Shown here in pieces: positions 9,864 through 19,246 of a stretch of DNA of 41,438 nucleotides. Below the pieces are notes generated by a model. That model was not told the origin of the DNA. It worked only from the letters and a program-made list of their open reading frames with translations, and did not search any database. The translations under genes were made by a program, and so were the position numbers. The stretch lies in contig DASTPP010000389.1 in assembly GCA_035762175.1 (NCBI GenBank), positions 1 to 41,438 on the forward strand, in the 5' to 3' direction. The stretch comes from DASTPP01 sp035762175. GTDB lineage: Bacteria > Myxococcota_A > Polyangia > Polyangiales > Polyangiaceae. Every line of letters begins with the position of its first letter. Position 1 is the stretch's first letter.

Positions 9864-10733
9864 ATGCGCAGAAACGCGCTGTTCGCTTGGGCCTTTCTCC
9901 TGCCCACCCTGGCCATCGTCGCGTTCGTCGCGCTCTACCCCCTCGCGCAGACGTTTTACCTCAGCTTCACGAACGCGCGCCTCGGGTCGTCCGAGCCCGC
10001 GGCCTGGGTGGGGCTGCAGAACTACGCCGACATCTTCGAAGACCAGGCCTTCTTCGGCGCCGTCGGCGTCACCGTGGGGTTCACCGTCGCCACCGTGGCG
10101 CTCGAGTTGGTGCTGGGGCTCGCCATCGCCCTGATCATCAACGCGAAGTTCCGCGGGCGGGGCGCGGTGCGCGCGGCCATCCTCATCCCCTGGGCGATCC
10201 CCACCGTCATCTCCGCCCAGATGTGGAAGTGGATGTACAACGACGTCTACGGCGTCTTCAACGACCTGCTCGTCAACCGCCTGCACCTGCTGAGCCACAA
10301 CGTGGCCTTCACGGCCGACGCGCGGGCCTCGTTCCCCGCGATCGTGCTCATCGACGTCTGGAAGACCACGCCCTTCATGGCGCTCTTGCTGCTCGCGGGC
10401 CTGCAGCTCATCCCCGAAGACGTGTACGAGGCGGCGCTCGTGGACGGCTCGAGCCGGCGGCAGACCTTCTTCCGCATCACGCTGCCGCTCCTGCGCCCCT
10501 CCCTCGCCGTCGCGCTCATCTTCCGCACCCTCGACTCGCTGCGGGTCTTCGACGTCTTTTACGTCACCTTCGGCAGCCGGCCCGACATGCAGACGATGGC
10601 GACCTACGCCCAGCAGACCCTGGTGAGCATCTCGAACGTCGGGTACGGCTCGGCCCTCTCGGTCGCCATCTTTCTCGTCATCGCCATCTTCATCGCGCTC
10701 TACATCGCGCTCTTCCGCCCGGAGGAGGCCTGA
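9864..10733 (+). CDS. CUT1 sugar ABC permease, MalF type
   Basis: About 289 residues from ATG 9864; a GTG at 9855 in the same frame would add MPA, and neither has a clear ribosome-binding site. Six transmembrane segments are visible: FLLPTLAIVAFVALYPL first, FFGAVGVTVGFTVATVALEL second, and the last near SVAIFLVIAIFIALYIALF. The EAA loop that docks onto the ATPase is EAALVDGSSRRQTFFRITLP. It pairs with the MalG-type permease two bases downstream and should use the binding protein at 1630 and the ATPase at 6567. Its stop overlaps the ribosome-binding site of malG, so the two are co-translated. Confidence 0.88.
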   Translation: MRRNALFAWAFLLPTLAIVAFVALYPLAQTFYLSFTNARLGSSEPAAWVGLQNYADIFEDQAFFGAVGVTVGFTVATVALELVLGLAIALIINAKFRGRGAVRAAILIPWAIPTVISAQMWKWMYNDVYGVFNDLLVNRLHLLSHNVAFTADARASFPAIVLIDVWKTTPFMALLLLAGLQLIPEDVYEAALVDGSSRRQTFFRITLPLLRPSLAVALIFRTLDSLRVFDVFYVTFGSRPDMQTMATYAQQTLVSISNVGYGSALSVAIFLVIAIFIALYIALFRPEEA

Positions 10734-10735
10734 CC

Positions 10736-11614
10736 ATGAACGATCGAGCCGAGGGCGCCGCCCGGGGCAAGCCGCCCGGCAAGCTCGCGGGGCGCGCGGC
10801 GTTCTACCTGCTGGTGGCCGCCGTGCTCGTCTACACCGTCTTCCCCTTCTTCTGGGCCTTCCTCTCGTCGATCAAGCCGAACGGCGAGCTCTTCGCGACG
10901 CCCGTCCGCTACTGGCCCGACCACCCGACGCTCGACCACTACCGGGTCGTCCTGCAGAACGACCACTTTCTCATCGCGCTCAAGAACAGCGCCGTCGTCG
11001 CGGTCGTCGTGACCGCGCTCTCGATCGCGATCGGCCTCTTCGCCGCGTACTCGCTCGGGCGCTTCCGCTTCCGCGGCCGCAGCCTCGTGCTCTACGTCGT
11101 GCTGGCGATGACCATGTTCCCCCAGATCGCGGTCTTGGGGGCGCTCTTTCAGATGGTCAACTACTTCAACCTCTACAACCAGCTGACCTCGCTCGTCTTG
11201 ACCTACTTCATCTTCACGCTCCCGTTCACCGTCTGGGTGCTGACGGGCTTCCTCAAGGCCGTCCCCGCCGAGCTCGAAGAGGCCGCCTACGTCGATGGCG
11301 CCTCGCCCTTCCAGGTGTTTTACCAGATCATGGTGCCCCTCGCCGTGCCCGGCATGGCCACCACGGGCCTCCTCGCCTTCATCGCCGCGTGGAACGAATT
11401 CCTCTTCGCCCTCTCGTTCACGCAGACGCCCGACAAGCGCACCATCACGTACGCCATCCAGGCCTTCTCGGCGTCGACCTCCGGCGTGTATGAAATCCCC
11501 TGGGGGCCCATGATGGCCGCCTCCGTCCTCGTCACCGTGCCCCTCGTCGGGCTCGCGCTCGTCTTCCAGCGGCAGATCCTCGCGGGCCTGACCGCCGGCG
11601 CCGTCAAGGGCTGA
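10736..11614 (+). CDS. CUT1 sugar ABC permease, MalG type
   Basis: 292 residues. The ATG at 10736 has a perfect GGAGGAGG at 10721-10728, inside the end of the MalF-type gene. The protein has a charged N-terminus, then six transmembrane segments beginning AAFYLLVAAVLVYTVFPFFW. The SSIKPNGELF turn and the EAA loop EEAAYVDGASPFQVFYQIMVP are classical for MalG-family subunits. The C-terminus ends LAGLTAGAVKG, also typical. It completes the CUT1 importer. The gene converges on the VWA gene, with 90 bases between the stops and no obvious U-tailed terminator. Confidence 0.9.
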   Translation: MNDRAEGAARGKPPGKLAGRAAFYLLVAAVLVYTVFPFFWAFLSSIKPNGELFATPVRYWPDHPTLDHYRVVLQNDHFLIALKNSAVVAVVVTALSIAIGLFAAYSLGRFRFRGRSLVLYVVLAMTMFPQIAVLGALFQMVNYFNLYNQLTSLVLTYFIFTLPFTVWVLTGFLKAVPAELEEAAYVDGASPFQVFYQIMVPLAVPGMATTGLLAFIAAWNEFLFALSFTQTPDKRTITYAIQAFSASTSGVYEIPWGPMMAASVLVTVPLVGLALVFQRQILAGLTAGAVKG

Positions 11615-11704
11615 GCCCGCTTCGGCTCCGCGGGGCGTCGTCGCAACGCCCGGCGGGCGCGCTCGACCTCGCGCGGAAGCCCCCCGGCGGCGTCGGCGGG
11701 GCGC

Positions 11705-14700
11705 TCATTGCGCCTCCGGGGCCGGCGGTTCGGCCAGCAGGGGCAACAGCTTGACGGGAATGACGACCGACGACGTCGACTGGTTGCCCGACGCGTCGCT
11801 GCAGGTCACCGAGACCTTGTAAACGACCGGGCTCAGTAGGCCCAGCTTCTTTCTGAGCTTGAGCGACAGGGGGCCGGTCACCTCCCAGTCGCCGCCCGGC
11901 GTCGGCGGGTAATTGCTCGTGACCGAGGTGATCTGGCAAGTGTGGCCCGCGTCGCAAGCGTCGGCGGCCTGCACGGTCAGCGCCACCGGCTCCATCCCGC
12001 CGAGCGGGGGCCAGAGCGAGCTCGGGTCCGCCTCCAGGCTCTGAATCGCGGGCGCGGTCGTATCGCCGACGGAGACCAGCGCGAGGTCGGGCGACGAGAC
12101 CGAGCCCTCGGCGTCCGCGACCTCGAGCTGCACGGTGTGGTGGCCGACCGAGAAGTGCCCGGTCGGCTGGGCGCCCGTGCCTACCGAGAAGCTGCCGGTG
12201 GGCGACGACCACGAGTAGCCGAGGGGCGAGCCCTCGGGGTCGACCGAGCACGTGCCGTCGAGCGGCACCGGCGTCGTCGCGCCCTGGCACTCAACCTGGA
12301 CATTGCTACAGATCTTGGCCACGGGGGGCAGGTTGTCGGGCACCGCGGTCACGATGCCCGAGAACCGTAGCGTGCGCTCGAAGGTCGGCACCGTCGGGTC
12401 GAAGGCGAACCCGCCGCTGCCGGGCTCGCCGCGGTTGACGACGCGGGCGACGCCTTGCTCGCAGCGGACGCGCACGAGAAATGTGTAGATGCCGTCGCCC
12501 GCCGTAAAGTTTCGATAGTGTGCGCCGTAGAGGCCGTCGCGAGCGTCGTTGTCGCCGTCCTGCCCGCCGTCGAGCAGCGGCACGACCTCGGAGGTGCCGT
12601 CGGGCTTCTGCACCGCGGCCTCCGCCTGGCAGCCTTCGAGGCTCCGGCCGAACAGCGGAGCGGCGTTGATGAGGAAGGCGGCCGGCCAGGTCAGGGTGGA
12701 CCGGGCGAGGCCGGCGTCCAGGTGGATTAGGTCGTGGTCGACCAGGGCGCGCGCGCTGAAGTGGTTGGGCGCCGCCAGGGCGCCGGGCGAGCCGTCGCGC
12801 GCCGGCGCGGTGACGTCGCGGACGCGCATGAGCCAGGTGCCCGGCGGCGGGTTGTCGAGGCGGTAAAACTCGGTTTGCGCCCCGGACACGCGCTCGCTCG
12901 TCGGCACGAGCGTGCCGTCGGGGCGGGTGAGCTCGAGATCGAGATCGGACGTTTGCTGCGCCCACGAGATGACGAAGCGAGCCTCCCTCGCCCCGGGCTC
13001 GATCAGCACGGGGATGGGCGCCGCCTCTTCGCCCGGGCTGATGGGCACGTCGATCTGCGCCTGGGCGATGCCGTTGCGCTCGGCCTGGGCGACGAAGTCG
13101 ACGAAGGCGTCGTACAGGCTCGCCGTCGTGGCCGAGTCGACGAAGCGCCCCGCGGTGCGGTCGGCGATGTTCGAGCACTGGACCGAGTCGCGCGCCTCGC
13201 CGATGCACGTCACGAAGACCGGCAGGCGCGCGCTCGACAGCTCGCCGAGGGCGGCGTCGAGGTCGCCCTGGGGGTCGGCCGCCGGCTGGTTGTTGAGGCC
13301 GTCGGTCAGGAGGAGGACGGACGAATTGATGGAGATGGAGCCCCCGCCCTCGAGCAGCATGTCGCGCGCCATCCGCAGCCCCGCCCCGATGCGGGTGCCG
13401 CCCGAGCCGCGAGCGAGCAGGGCGTCCGCTTGGCTCTTGGCCTCGTTGCGGACCGCGTCGTCGGCGATCGTCTGCAGCCCGAGGGTGCCGGGAAAGTCTT
13501 TGGTGGCGTCCACGCCGGGCGGTACACCGCCGACGCTGCTGGAGAAGGACGCCAGCCCGAGCTGCGAGTTGACGCTCAGCATGTCGACGAAGTTCTTGAC
13601 CGCGTCGACGGCGCGCTGCAGGCGGCTCTGCCCGCCCTCGACGATGGCCATGCTGCCCGAGCGGTCGACCACGGCGACGAAGCGGTCGAAGTCCGGGGCC
13701 TCGAAGCGCGTCGTGATGTCGGTCAGATCGGCGGGCGGCTCGGGTTGAATGTCGCCCGCCGCCTGGGGCACGCGAATTACGCTGGGCCACTCGAGCCCGA
13801 GCTGCTCCCAGCAGCTATGGTTCTGGCGGCACTGGCTCTGCTCGGTGTCCCGGTCGGGGTCGTGGTTGCCGGCGAAACAAAGCTCTTGGCCGTTGGTCGG
13901 CGCGCTGCCGGGCCGCCACTCCATCAGGCACCCGGGCCCGCTCTCGATGCACCTGATCGGGCCGCAGGCCCCGGGCGCGGTGCACGTGGCGGGGGCGCCG
14001 TCGCAGCTGGCGCCGTCGTTGGGGCCGCCGAAGCAGCGGTTGGACGACAGGTCGTCTTCGCACCCGTCGGGCACGGTGTTGCCGTCGCCGTCGAGCTTGC
14101 CCTCGCTCTCGTCGCGAACGTTGCCGAGGAGGCGAAAGATCTGCTTGGCGAAGCAGCGCGAATCTTGCAAGCACGCGATGTCCGCCTGAATCTTGCCGTT
14201 GTTGCCCCACTCGCCGCCGTTCACGATCGTGCCGGGGGCGAGGCACGGGTTGTTGCCGCAGTCGCCGTTATCAACGCACAGTTGCCCGGCGCTCGGGCCG
14301 ATGGCGCACGTGCCGGGGCTAAGCTGGACGATCGCGTTGGGGGCGCCGTTGTTTTCGATGAAGGTCACGGTGCCGAGCACGATCTGCCCGTCGGTGGCGC
14401 CGGCGAGCGTGACGTTGACGTCCGAGAACCGGTTGGCAAGCGTCGTGCGTTGCGCCGCCGTCGGGGTCCAGCCAGAAATGACCGTCCCGTCCGGCTGGAG
14501 CCTGGCCAGGTTGACCACGAGATCGACCCGGCTCCGTTGCGAGCAGGCCCCCCCGTTGCACTCGGCGTCCGCCTTGCAGGGGCGGTCCGGGGTCGGCCCC
14601 CCCACGCACCGGCTGAGGGCGATGTTCGAGCCGCCTGTGGGCACCCTCGCTTCCATCTGCGCAAAGGCGACGCCGCCGCCCGACAAGACGAGCCCCAGGG

Positions 14701-14743
14701 CGCTCGGGAGCGCCCCCCACTTTCCGAACAAACGCATAGCCAT
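11705..14743 (-). CDS. Large secreted protein with VWA domain and C-terminal Ig/PKD-like domains, CLCA-like organisation
   Basis: 1012 residues from ATG 14743, which has GAGGGTGGG upstream. The signal peptide ends near GVAFAQ (about residue 29). Residues 40-310 are Cys-rich with Asp/Asn-rich loops. The VWA domain spans about 353-552 with an intact MIDAS: DRSGS (Asp360, Ser362, Ser364), Thr450 in GGTRIG, and Asp481 in LLTDG. The order Cys-rich head, then VWA, then beta domains recalls the calcium-activated chloride channel regulator (CLCA) family, but I see no HExxH protease motif. Further on is a PKD/Ig-like segment (PVAKICSNVQVECQ to LALVSVGD) and a last domain with the SLWPP motif seen in some bacterial Ig-like repeats. 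The role is probably extracellular adhesion or surface binding. It is the last gene of the minus-strand run that starts with the kinase. Confidence 0.75.
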   Translation of the reverse strand: MAMRLFGKWGALPSALGLVLSGGGVAFAQMEARVPTGGSNIALSRCVGGPTPDRPCKADAECNGGACSQRSRVDLVVNLARLQPDGTVISGWTPTAAQRTTLANRFSDVNVTLAGATDGQIVLGTVTFIENNGAPNAIVQLSPGTCAIGPSAGQLCVDNGDCGNNPCLAPGTIVNGGEWGNNGKIQADIACLQDSRCFAKQIFRLLGNVRDESEGKLDGDGNTVPDGCEDDLSSNRCFGGPNDGASCDGAPATCTAPGACGPIRCIESGPGCLMEWRPGSAPTNGQELCFAGNHDPDRDTEQSQCRQNHSCWEQLGLEWPSVIRVPQAAGDIQPEPPADLTDITTRFEAPDFDRFVAVVDRSGSMAIVEGGQSRLQRAVDAVKNFVDMLSVNSQLGLASFSSSVGGVPPGVDATKDFPGTLGLQTIADDAVRNEAKSQADALLARGSGGTRIGAGLRMARDMLLEGGGSISINSSVLLLTDGLNNQPAADPQGDLDAALGELSSARLPVFVTCIGEARDSVQCSNIADRTAGRFVDSATTASLYDAFVDFVAQAERNGIAQAQIDVPISPGEEAAPIPVLIEPGAREARFVISWAQQTSDLDLELTRPDGTLVPTSERVSGAQTEFYRLDNPPPGTWLMRVRDVTAPARDGSPGALAAPNHFSARALVDHDLIHLDAGLARSTLTWPAAFLINAAPLFGRSLEGCQAEAAVQKPDGTSEVVPLLDGGQDGDNDARDGLYGAHYRNFTAGDGIYTFLVRVRCEQGVARVVNRGEPGSGGFAFDPTVPTFERTLRFSGIVTAVPDNLPPVAKICSNVQVECQGATTPVPLDGTCSVDPEGSPLGYSWSSPTGSFSVGTGAQPTGHFSVGHHTVQLEVADAEGSVSSPDLALVSVGDTTAPAIQSLEADPSSLWPPLGGMEPVALTVQAADACDAGHTCQITSVTSNYPPTPGGDWEVTGPLSLKLRKKLGLLSPVVYKVSVTCSDASGNQSTSSVVIPVKLLPLLAEPPAPEAQ

Positions 14744-14846
14744 GTGCGAGCCCACCCTCTCTGCCCTACGGGCTTGACGGTTCAACCGGCTTGAACAGAT
14801 ATGCCCAAGAAGTATCTTGTCGCGATTGAAAGCCCGCCGCGCGCCG

Positions 14847-16097
14847 TCATTGCGTGGGCCGCGAGAACTGATATTGTACGAACGAGTTACAAGGCTGGTT
14901 GCCTGCCTGAATGCCGGCCGAGGTGATGAGCGGGCCGGCGGGGGGCGGAAACCTCGGGAAGTCGACGCCGCCCCAGGGCGCGCCCGAGCCGAAGCGAATC
15001 ACGCCGGGGCCCAACGTCTGGGGCGAGGGGCTCGCGAGGGCCTGCGTGTTCGCCAGGCAAGAGGCCGGGGCCCCGGGGGGGAACTCGATGGTCGTAGTCA
15101 GGAGCACGTTCGGGGTCGCGTCGTAGACCACCGCGAACTGCAGGCCGCTGGGCAGCGGAGTCGTTTGCGTGACAGACCCGCCCGCGACGAGCGGAATCTC
15201 TGTCTCGATGGCGATGCCGGGTTCGATCGGCGCGCCGGTCGGGTTGTAGCACTCTGCCGGGTAATTCAGGATTTGGACGATCGCGCACGCGGGGGTCACC
15301 TTTTCGACGTCGGCGTCGGACGCGACGACGTCGGTGACGATGCCCCCGCTGCCCCCCGCGCCGGCCGCGCCCCCCGCCCCCGCACCGCCCGTGCCGCCCG
15401 CACCGCCCGCCCCCGCGGCGCCCCCGCCCGCGCCCGCCACGCCCGCGCCGGCCGCGCCGGCCATGCCCGCGCCGGCCATGCCCGCGCCGCCCATGCCCGC
15501 GCCGCCCGTACCGCCCGCGCCCGCGCCGCCGGCGCTCGGGTCGGGCCTGTCTTCGGCGGGCAGCGCGTCGGGGCCGCACCCCTCGGGCGTCGTGCAGAGC
15601 TCGGGGTTGTCGAGGTTGGCCGGCCGGCAGATGCCGGCCCGGTAGCAGGTCGTGCCGGGGTCGCAGTAGACGCCCTTGCACTCGGCGTACATGGGGATGG
15701 GCAAGAAGAGCTTGCGGTTCGGCAGATAGCGCACCGAGCGGCGGGCGATGATGCAGCCCTTGTCGCCCTCGTTCACGCAGGCGTCGGGCGACGCGCCCGA
15801 AACGCCCGTCACGACGCGGATCGCGAACTCTTCGCCCGCGTCACCGCTCGGCACGAGCGTCAGCGTGCCGAGAGACAACGAACCGGGCTCGCACGTCGGC
15901 GACGACAGCGAAGGGAACTTGCGCTCGAGCTGCTCGGGGCGCCCGACCGTGATGCTCGTCATGCCGATCTGGTCGCAGGGCAAGTCGGTGGACAGCTTGA
16001 CCTCGACCTGCGTCGCCTCTTGGCAGGCCATGAAGGGCCCGAGCAGCAAGGGCAACCCGCGGCCGTGGACCCACCCGTTCACCCCTCGCTGCGCCAT
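14847..16097 (-). CDS. Lipoprotein with a Gly/Ala-rich linker, function unknown
   Basis: 416 residues from ATG 16097. The N-terminus MAQRGVNGWVHGRGLPLLLG ends at PFMAC, so Cys25 is a plausible lipidation site. The first half (30-185) has a beta-rich look and eight or more cysteines, including YAECKGVYCDPGTTCYRAGIC. Residues 189-252 are nearly all Gly, Ala, Met and Thr in GAG, GGAGM and GTGG steps, a flexible linker common in myxobacterial surface lipoproteins. The C-terminal part (253-416) is another Cys-containing domain ending YQFSRPTQ. No catalytic motif is recognised. It lies between the TPR/PEGA gene (92 bases upstream) and the VWA gene (103 bases downstream), so a joint envelope role is plausible but unproven. 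Confidence 0.7.
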   Translation of the reverse strand: MAQRGVNGWVHGRGLPLLLGPFMACQEATQVEVKLSTDLPCDQIGMTSITVGRPEQLERKFPSLSSPTCEPGSLSLGTLTLVPSGDAGEEFAIRVVTGVSGASPDACVNEGDKGCIIARRSVRYLPNRKLFLPIPMYAECKGVYCDPGTTCYRAGICRPANLDNPELCTTPEGCGPDALPAEDRPDPSAGGAGAGGTGGAGMGGAGMAGAGMAGAAGAGVAGAGGGAAGAGGAGGTGGAGAGGAAGAGGSGGIVTDVVASDADVEKVTPACAIVQILNYPAECYNPTGAPIEPGIAIETEIPLVAGGSVTQTTPLPSGLQFAVVYDATPNVLLTTTIEFPPGAPASCLANTQALASPSPQTLGPGVIRFGSGAPWGGVDFPRFPPPAGPLITSAGIQAGNQPCNSFVQYQFSRPTQ

Positions 16098-16189
16098 GCG
16101 CTCGTTCAATTGACTACCGCCGCCGATGCGCGAACTCAAGAGACATCTTGCGGGCCACCGCGGCCTTGTGAATCGATGCGCCCCACGCT

Positions 16190-17077
16190 CTAGAAGCGGA
16201 AACCGAGGCCGCGCGGCTCGAGCGGGGCGGGTAGCTGCCCGAGCGTGCTGTCGTCGGGAGACTTCTCGGTCGAGAGGGCGTACACCGTGATCGCGCCGCC
16301 GGTGACGAGCACGCCGACGCCCGCCCAGAACCACCACTGCGACCAGAAGGGGGTGGGCTTGATCACGTTCTCGACGACCGTGATCGGGGCCGACTGGCGG
16401 TTCAACTGCACGTCGAGCTCGAGCGAGCCCCCGCCCTGCAGGACGTGCGCCTTGCGGTACGAGCGGTACCCTTCGCCGATGATTTCGATCTCGGCCCGGC
16501 CCTCGTTGGACCAAATCTCGAGCGGCTCGTGGGCCCGCGTCGTCCCGACCGCGGCGTCGCGGACGAGCACGCGGGCGCCCGCCACGTTGACGGTCACCTT
16601 GAGGAAGGTGATCTTGTTGCGCAGGGCGGCGATGCGCTTGTCGAGATTCGAAATCGGCTCGAGGTCTTCGCGCGACGCGCTCGACTGAAAGCGCGAGAGC
16701 CAGACGTAGGCGTCGGCGTTGCGCCCCAGCTTCTGGTACGCGGCGGCGAGGTTGTAGAAGATCTTCGGGTCCTGCGAGACTTTGCGCGCCTCTTCGTAGT
16801 CGGCGAGCGCGTCGGCGTAGCGGCCCGCGGCCCAGGCGGCGTTGCCCCGGAGCCGGAGCTCTTCTCCGAGGGCCGCGCCGTGGGCCGGAGACGAGGCCGA
16901 CGGCGCCGCCGGCCCGGCGGGCGCGCGCGCGGGCGCCGACCCCGAAGCGGCCGGCACCCCGGAGGAGCCCGGCGGGGCGGCGCCAGCGCTCTGCGCGAGC
17001 GCCGCGGGGGCCGCGCCGCCGAGGGCGAGCGCGAGCAGGGCCGCGCGCGGGCGGCGAAGAGGCGGGGGCTTCGTCAT
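16190..17077 (-). CDS. TPR and PEGA domain membrane protein
   Basis: 295 residues. ATG 17077 is preferred over an upstream in-frame TTG because GAGG sits about nine bases before it and the signal peptide then starts cleanly (MTKPPPLRRPRAALLALALG, cleaved near ALAQS). An Ala/Pro/Ser linker follows. TPR-like helices cover about 70-135 (AAWAAGRYADALADYEEARK, IFYNLAAAYQKLGRNADAY). A PEGA-type beta domain covers about 158-225 (LKVTVNVAGARVLVRDAAVG to SLELDVQL). One transmembrane helix is at about 247-268. This combination is very common in myxobacteria beside Ser/Thr kinase genes. The kinase gene ends 23 bases upstream, so they are probably co-transcribed. Confidence 0.8.
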   Translation of the reverse strand: MTKPPPLRRPRAALLALALGGAAPAALAQSAGAAPPGSSGVPAASGSAPARAPAGPAAPSASSPAHGAALGEELRLRGNAAWAAGRYADALADYEEARKVSQDPKIFYNLAAAYQKLGRNADAYVWLSRFQSSASREDLEPISNLDKRIAALRNKITFLKVTVNVAGARVLVRDAAVGTTRAHEPLEIWSNEGRAEIEIIGEGYRSYRKAHVLQGGGSLELDVQLNRQSAPITVVENVIKPTPFWSQWWFWAGVGVLVTGGAITVYALSTEKSPDDSTLGQLPAPLEPRGLGFRF

Positions 17078-17100
17078 TGCGTACGTGCCTCGAGGCGAGC

Positions 17101-18843
17101 TCAAAGGACTTCGGGGACGGAGCGCTCGGCCGGTTCGGCTGGCTTCGGCGACCCCGGCGCGGCCGGCTTGGGGGCGGTCTCACCGCCCGGCTTGTCTCGA
17201 GAAGGCTGGCCCGGTCGTGCCTTGGCGGCGGGGCGCGCGGCTGGCGTGCTCAAGGCTTGGGCGGGCGCCTTCGCGTCGTTCGGCGCGCGCGTCGTCGACG
17301 CCCCCCGCGCCGAGCCCGCGTCGCCCTCTTTGCCGGGCTCGATCGCCGGCGCGTCGTGATGAGCCGCCGCCGGGGGGGCCGCCACCTTGTCGGGGGCCGC
17401 GTCGCCCGAGGCCTCGGGGGAGGGGCCAGCGCGGACGGGCGCGGCCTTCTCGGGAGGAGCGTCGTTGCCGGGGGCGGCCTTCTCGGAGGCGGCGGCGGGC
17501 GTGAGCGGGGCCGAGTCCGAGCTCGAGCGGGCGGCCTTGACCCCGGCCGTGATGCCGCCGCCCGCGGCGAGCGCGACGGCGGCGCCGACGAGCCAGAGCG
17601 ACAACGCAGGCGAGCCCGCTCTCGGCCGCGGCGTCTTGATGGGGACGACGTGGCTTTTGCCCCCCCCCGACGTGACGCTCTCGTTCGGCGCTTCGATGGC
17701 CGGCGCCGGCGAGGGCGCCGCCGAAGCCGTCGGGGGGGGCGGGGTGAGCGCGCGCGCTCGCCCGCGCTCGGTCGAGGCCTGAGCCGCCTCGGGCAGCGGC
17801 TCGGTCGGCGCCTGCTCTTCGGAGAACGACTGGGTCGGCGCCAGCTCTGGCGGCGAGGGCGCCTGGGGCGCGAGGCCGAGGGCGGGGGTGAGCGCGGGGG
17901 CCGAAGCCCGCCCCCCCCGCGCCGGGCTCGTGACCGCCGCCGGCCAGGCCAGGCCGGACGGGCGCGACGGCAGCGACGCGCGCACGGCGTCGAAGGGGGC
18001 GAGCGCGTCGGACAGCTCACGCGCGCTCTGGTACCGGCCCTCGAGGTTTTTGCAGAGCGCCCGCATGACCACGGCGGCGAGCGCCTCGGGTACGTCGGGG
18101 CGCAAGGACCGCAGGGGCGTCGGCTCTTCGGCCGCGATCGCGTACATGACGCCGAACGCGCCCTCGCCCTCGAAGGGCACCTTGCCGGCGAGCATCTGGT
18201 AGAGCGTGACGCCGAGCGACCAGACGTCGGTGCGCGCGTCGACCGAACGGGGCGACCTCGCCTGCTCGGGCGACATGTACTTGTAGGTGCCGAGCGGCAT
18301 ATTGGTCGCCGTATGATAATTGTCGTCGCCCGGGCCGCTCGCCTTGGCGATGCCGAAGTCGACCACCTTGAGAACGACGCCCCCGCCCTCTTTGCTCAGA
18401 AAGAGGTTCGCGGGCTTGATGTCGCGGTGAATGATGCCCGCCTGGTGCGCCTCGTCGACGCCCTCGCAGGCCTCGCGCACGTAATGCACCGCCTCGTCGA
18501 CGGGCAGCGGGCCGCGCTGCTGCAGCTCGTCGCGCAAGCTGTGGCCGTCGAGGAACTCCATCACGAGAAAGCGTAGGCCCTCGGGCGTCGCGTCGACGTC
18601 GTACACCCGCGCGGTGTGCCGGCCGCGCAGCCGGGCGGCCGCGCGCGCCTCGTGCTCGAAGCGGTAGGCGAGCTCGGGCCGCTCGGCCACCCCGGGCAAG
18701 ACCACCTTGATGGCCACCTTCTGCGCCAGGCGCAGGTGCATCGCCTCGTAGACCGCGCCCATGCCCCCGCGGCCCAGCTCGCGGGTCAGCCGGTACTTGC
18801 CGGCTACCGTGTCACCGATCGAAGGGAGGCCATCAACGTTCAT
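17101..18843 (-). CDS. PknB-type transmembrane Ser/Thr protein kinase
   Basis: 580 residues from ATG 18843; a longer frame reaches 18915 but adds unlikely sequence. The kinase domain is complete (about 17-285): glycine loop LGRGGMGAVY, Lys46 in VAIKVV, catalytic HRDIKPAN (Asp141), DFG (Asp162-Gly164) and the activation segment ending GTYKYMSPEQA. After it comes a long Pro/Ala/Ser/Thr region (about 290-412), one transmembrane helix (about 414-436, LSLWLVGAAVALAAGGGITA) and a Lys/Pro/Ala-rich extracytoplasmic tail of about 140 residues with no recognisable domain. The cytoplasmic kinase would phosphorylate partners in response to an envelope cue. It heads a minus-strand run with TPR/PEGA, lipoprotein and VWA genes. 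Confidence 0.9.
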   Translation of the reverse strand: MNVDGLPSIGDTVAGKYRLTRELGRGGMGAVYEAMHLRLAQKVAIKVVLPGVAERPELAYRFEHEARAAARLRGRHTARVYDVDATPEGLRFLVMEFLDGHSLRDELQQRGPLPVDEAVHYVREACEGVDEAHQAGIIHRDIKPANLFLSKEGGGVVLKVVDFGIAKASGPGDDNYHTATNMPLGTYKYMSPEQARSPRSVDARTDVWSLGVTLYQMLAGKVPFEGEGAFGVMYAIAAEEPTPLRSLRPDVPEALAAVVMRALCKNLEGRYQSARELSDALAPFDAVRASLPSRPSGLAWPAAVTSPARGGRASAPALTPALGLAPQAPSPPELAPTQSFSEEQAPTEPLPEAAQASTERGRARALTPPPPTASAAPSPAPAIEAPNESVTSGGGKSHVVPIKTPRPRAGSPALSLWLVGAAVALAAGGGITAGVKAARSSSDSAPLTPAAASEKAAPGNDAPPEKAAPVRAGPSPEASGDAAPDKVAAPPAAAHHDAPAIEPGKEGDAGSARGASTTRAPNDAKAPAQALSTPAARPAAKARPGQPSRDKPGGETAPKPAAPGSPKPAEPAERSVPEVL

Positions 18844-19246
18844 ACGCAGAGCTCGCCCCGAGAGAAGAAAGAGGCGGCCACGGCTCGGCGGGCCCCCAGA
18901 CGTCGGCGATGGCACCCGATCGCCAAGGAAATTATCTAGGGGATACTTCGCCCCTTGCCTAGAATTTCTATCGTGGGGCTTTTGCGAATAAAGTTAGGTA
19001 CGTGTGCCCCACCCTCTCTGGTGGTGCCTCGCAACCCAAAGCGAATTTCGCCTGCGAAGGTCGCCTGAGAGCGCTTGGCGCACCCGAACGCAGGGCGGCC
19101 CCGCCCTCGGCAGGCGCCTCGGCGCGAAGCGAAGCGGCCAGCAGCAGCTCGGCGCAGGGGCCCACCACCCCCAGAGGGGGGGGGTAATTCCAGGCCACGC
19201 CCCTGGGGGGGGGCCGCCAGGCGACGCCGCGGGGCCCCCCGGCGGC
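18844..19246. other. Intergenic region upstream of the kinase
   Basis: 403 bases with no supported gene. The short frames on both strands are compositional. An AT-richer patch at about 18930-19000 could carry the kinase promoter on the minus strand. Around 19140-19215 are G/C runs, including GGGGGGGGG. Otherwise I see nothing definite. Confidence 0.4.

Noticed and set aside
11615..11704. Intrinsic terminator between malG and the VWA gene
   Set aside because: GC-rich complementarity exists but is weak, and there is no T-run on either strand.
18968..19198. Small minus-strand gene upstream of the kinase
   Set aside because: No ribosome-binding site and the reverse frame is equally open; Ala/Arg/Gly-rich compositional frame.
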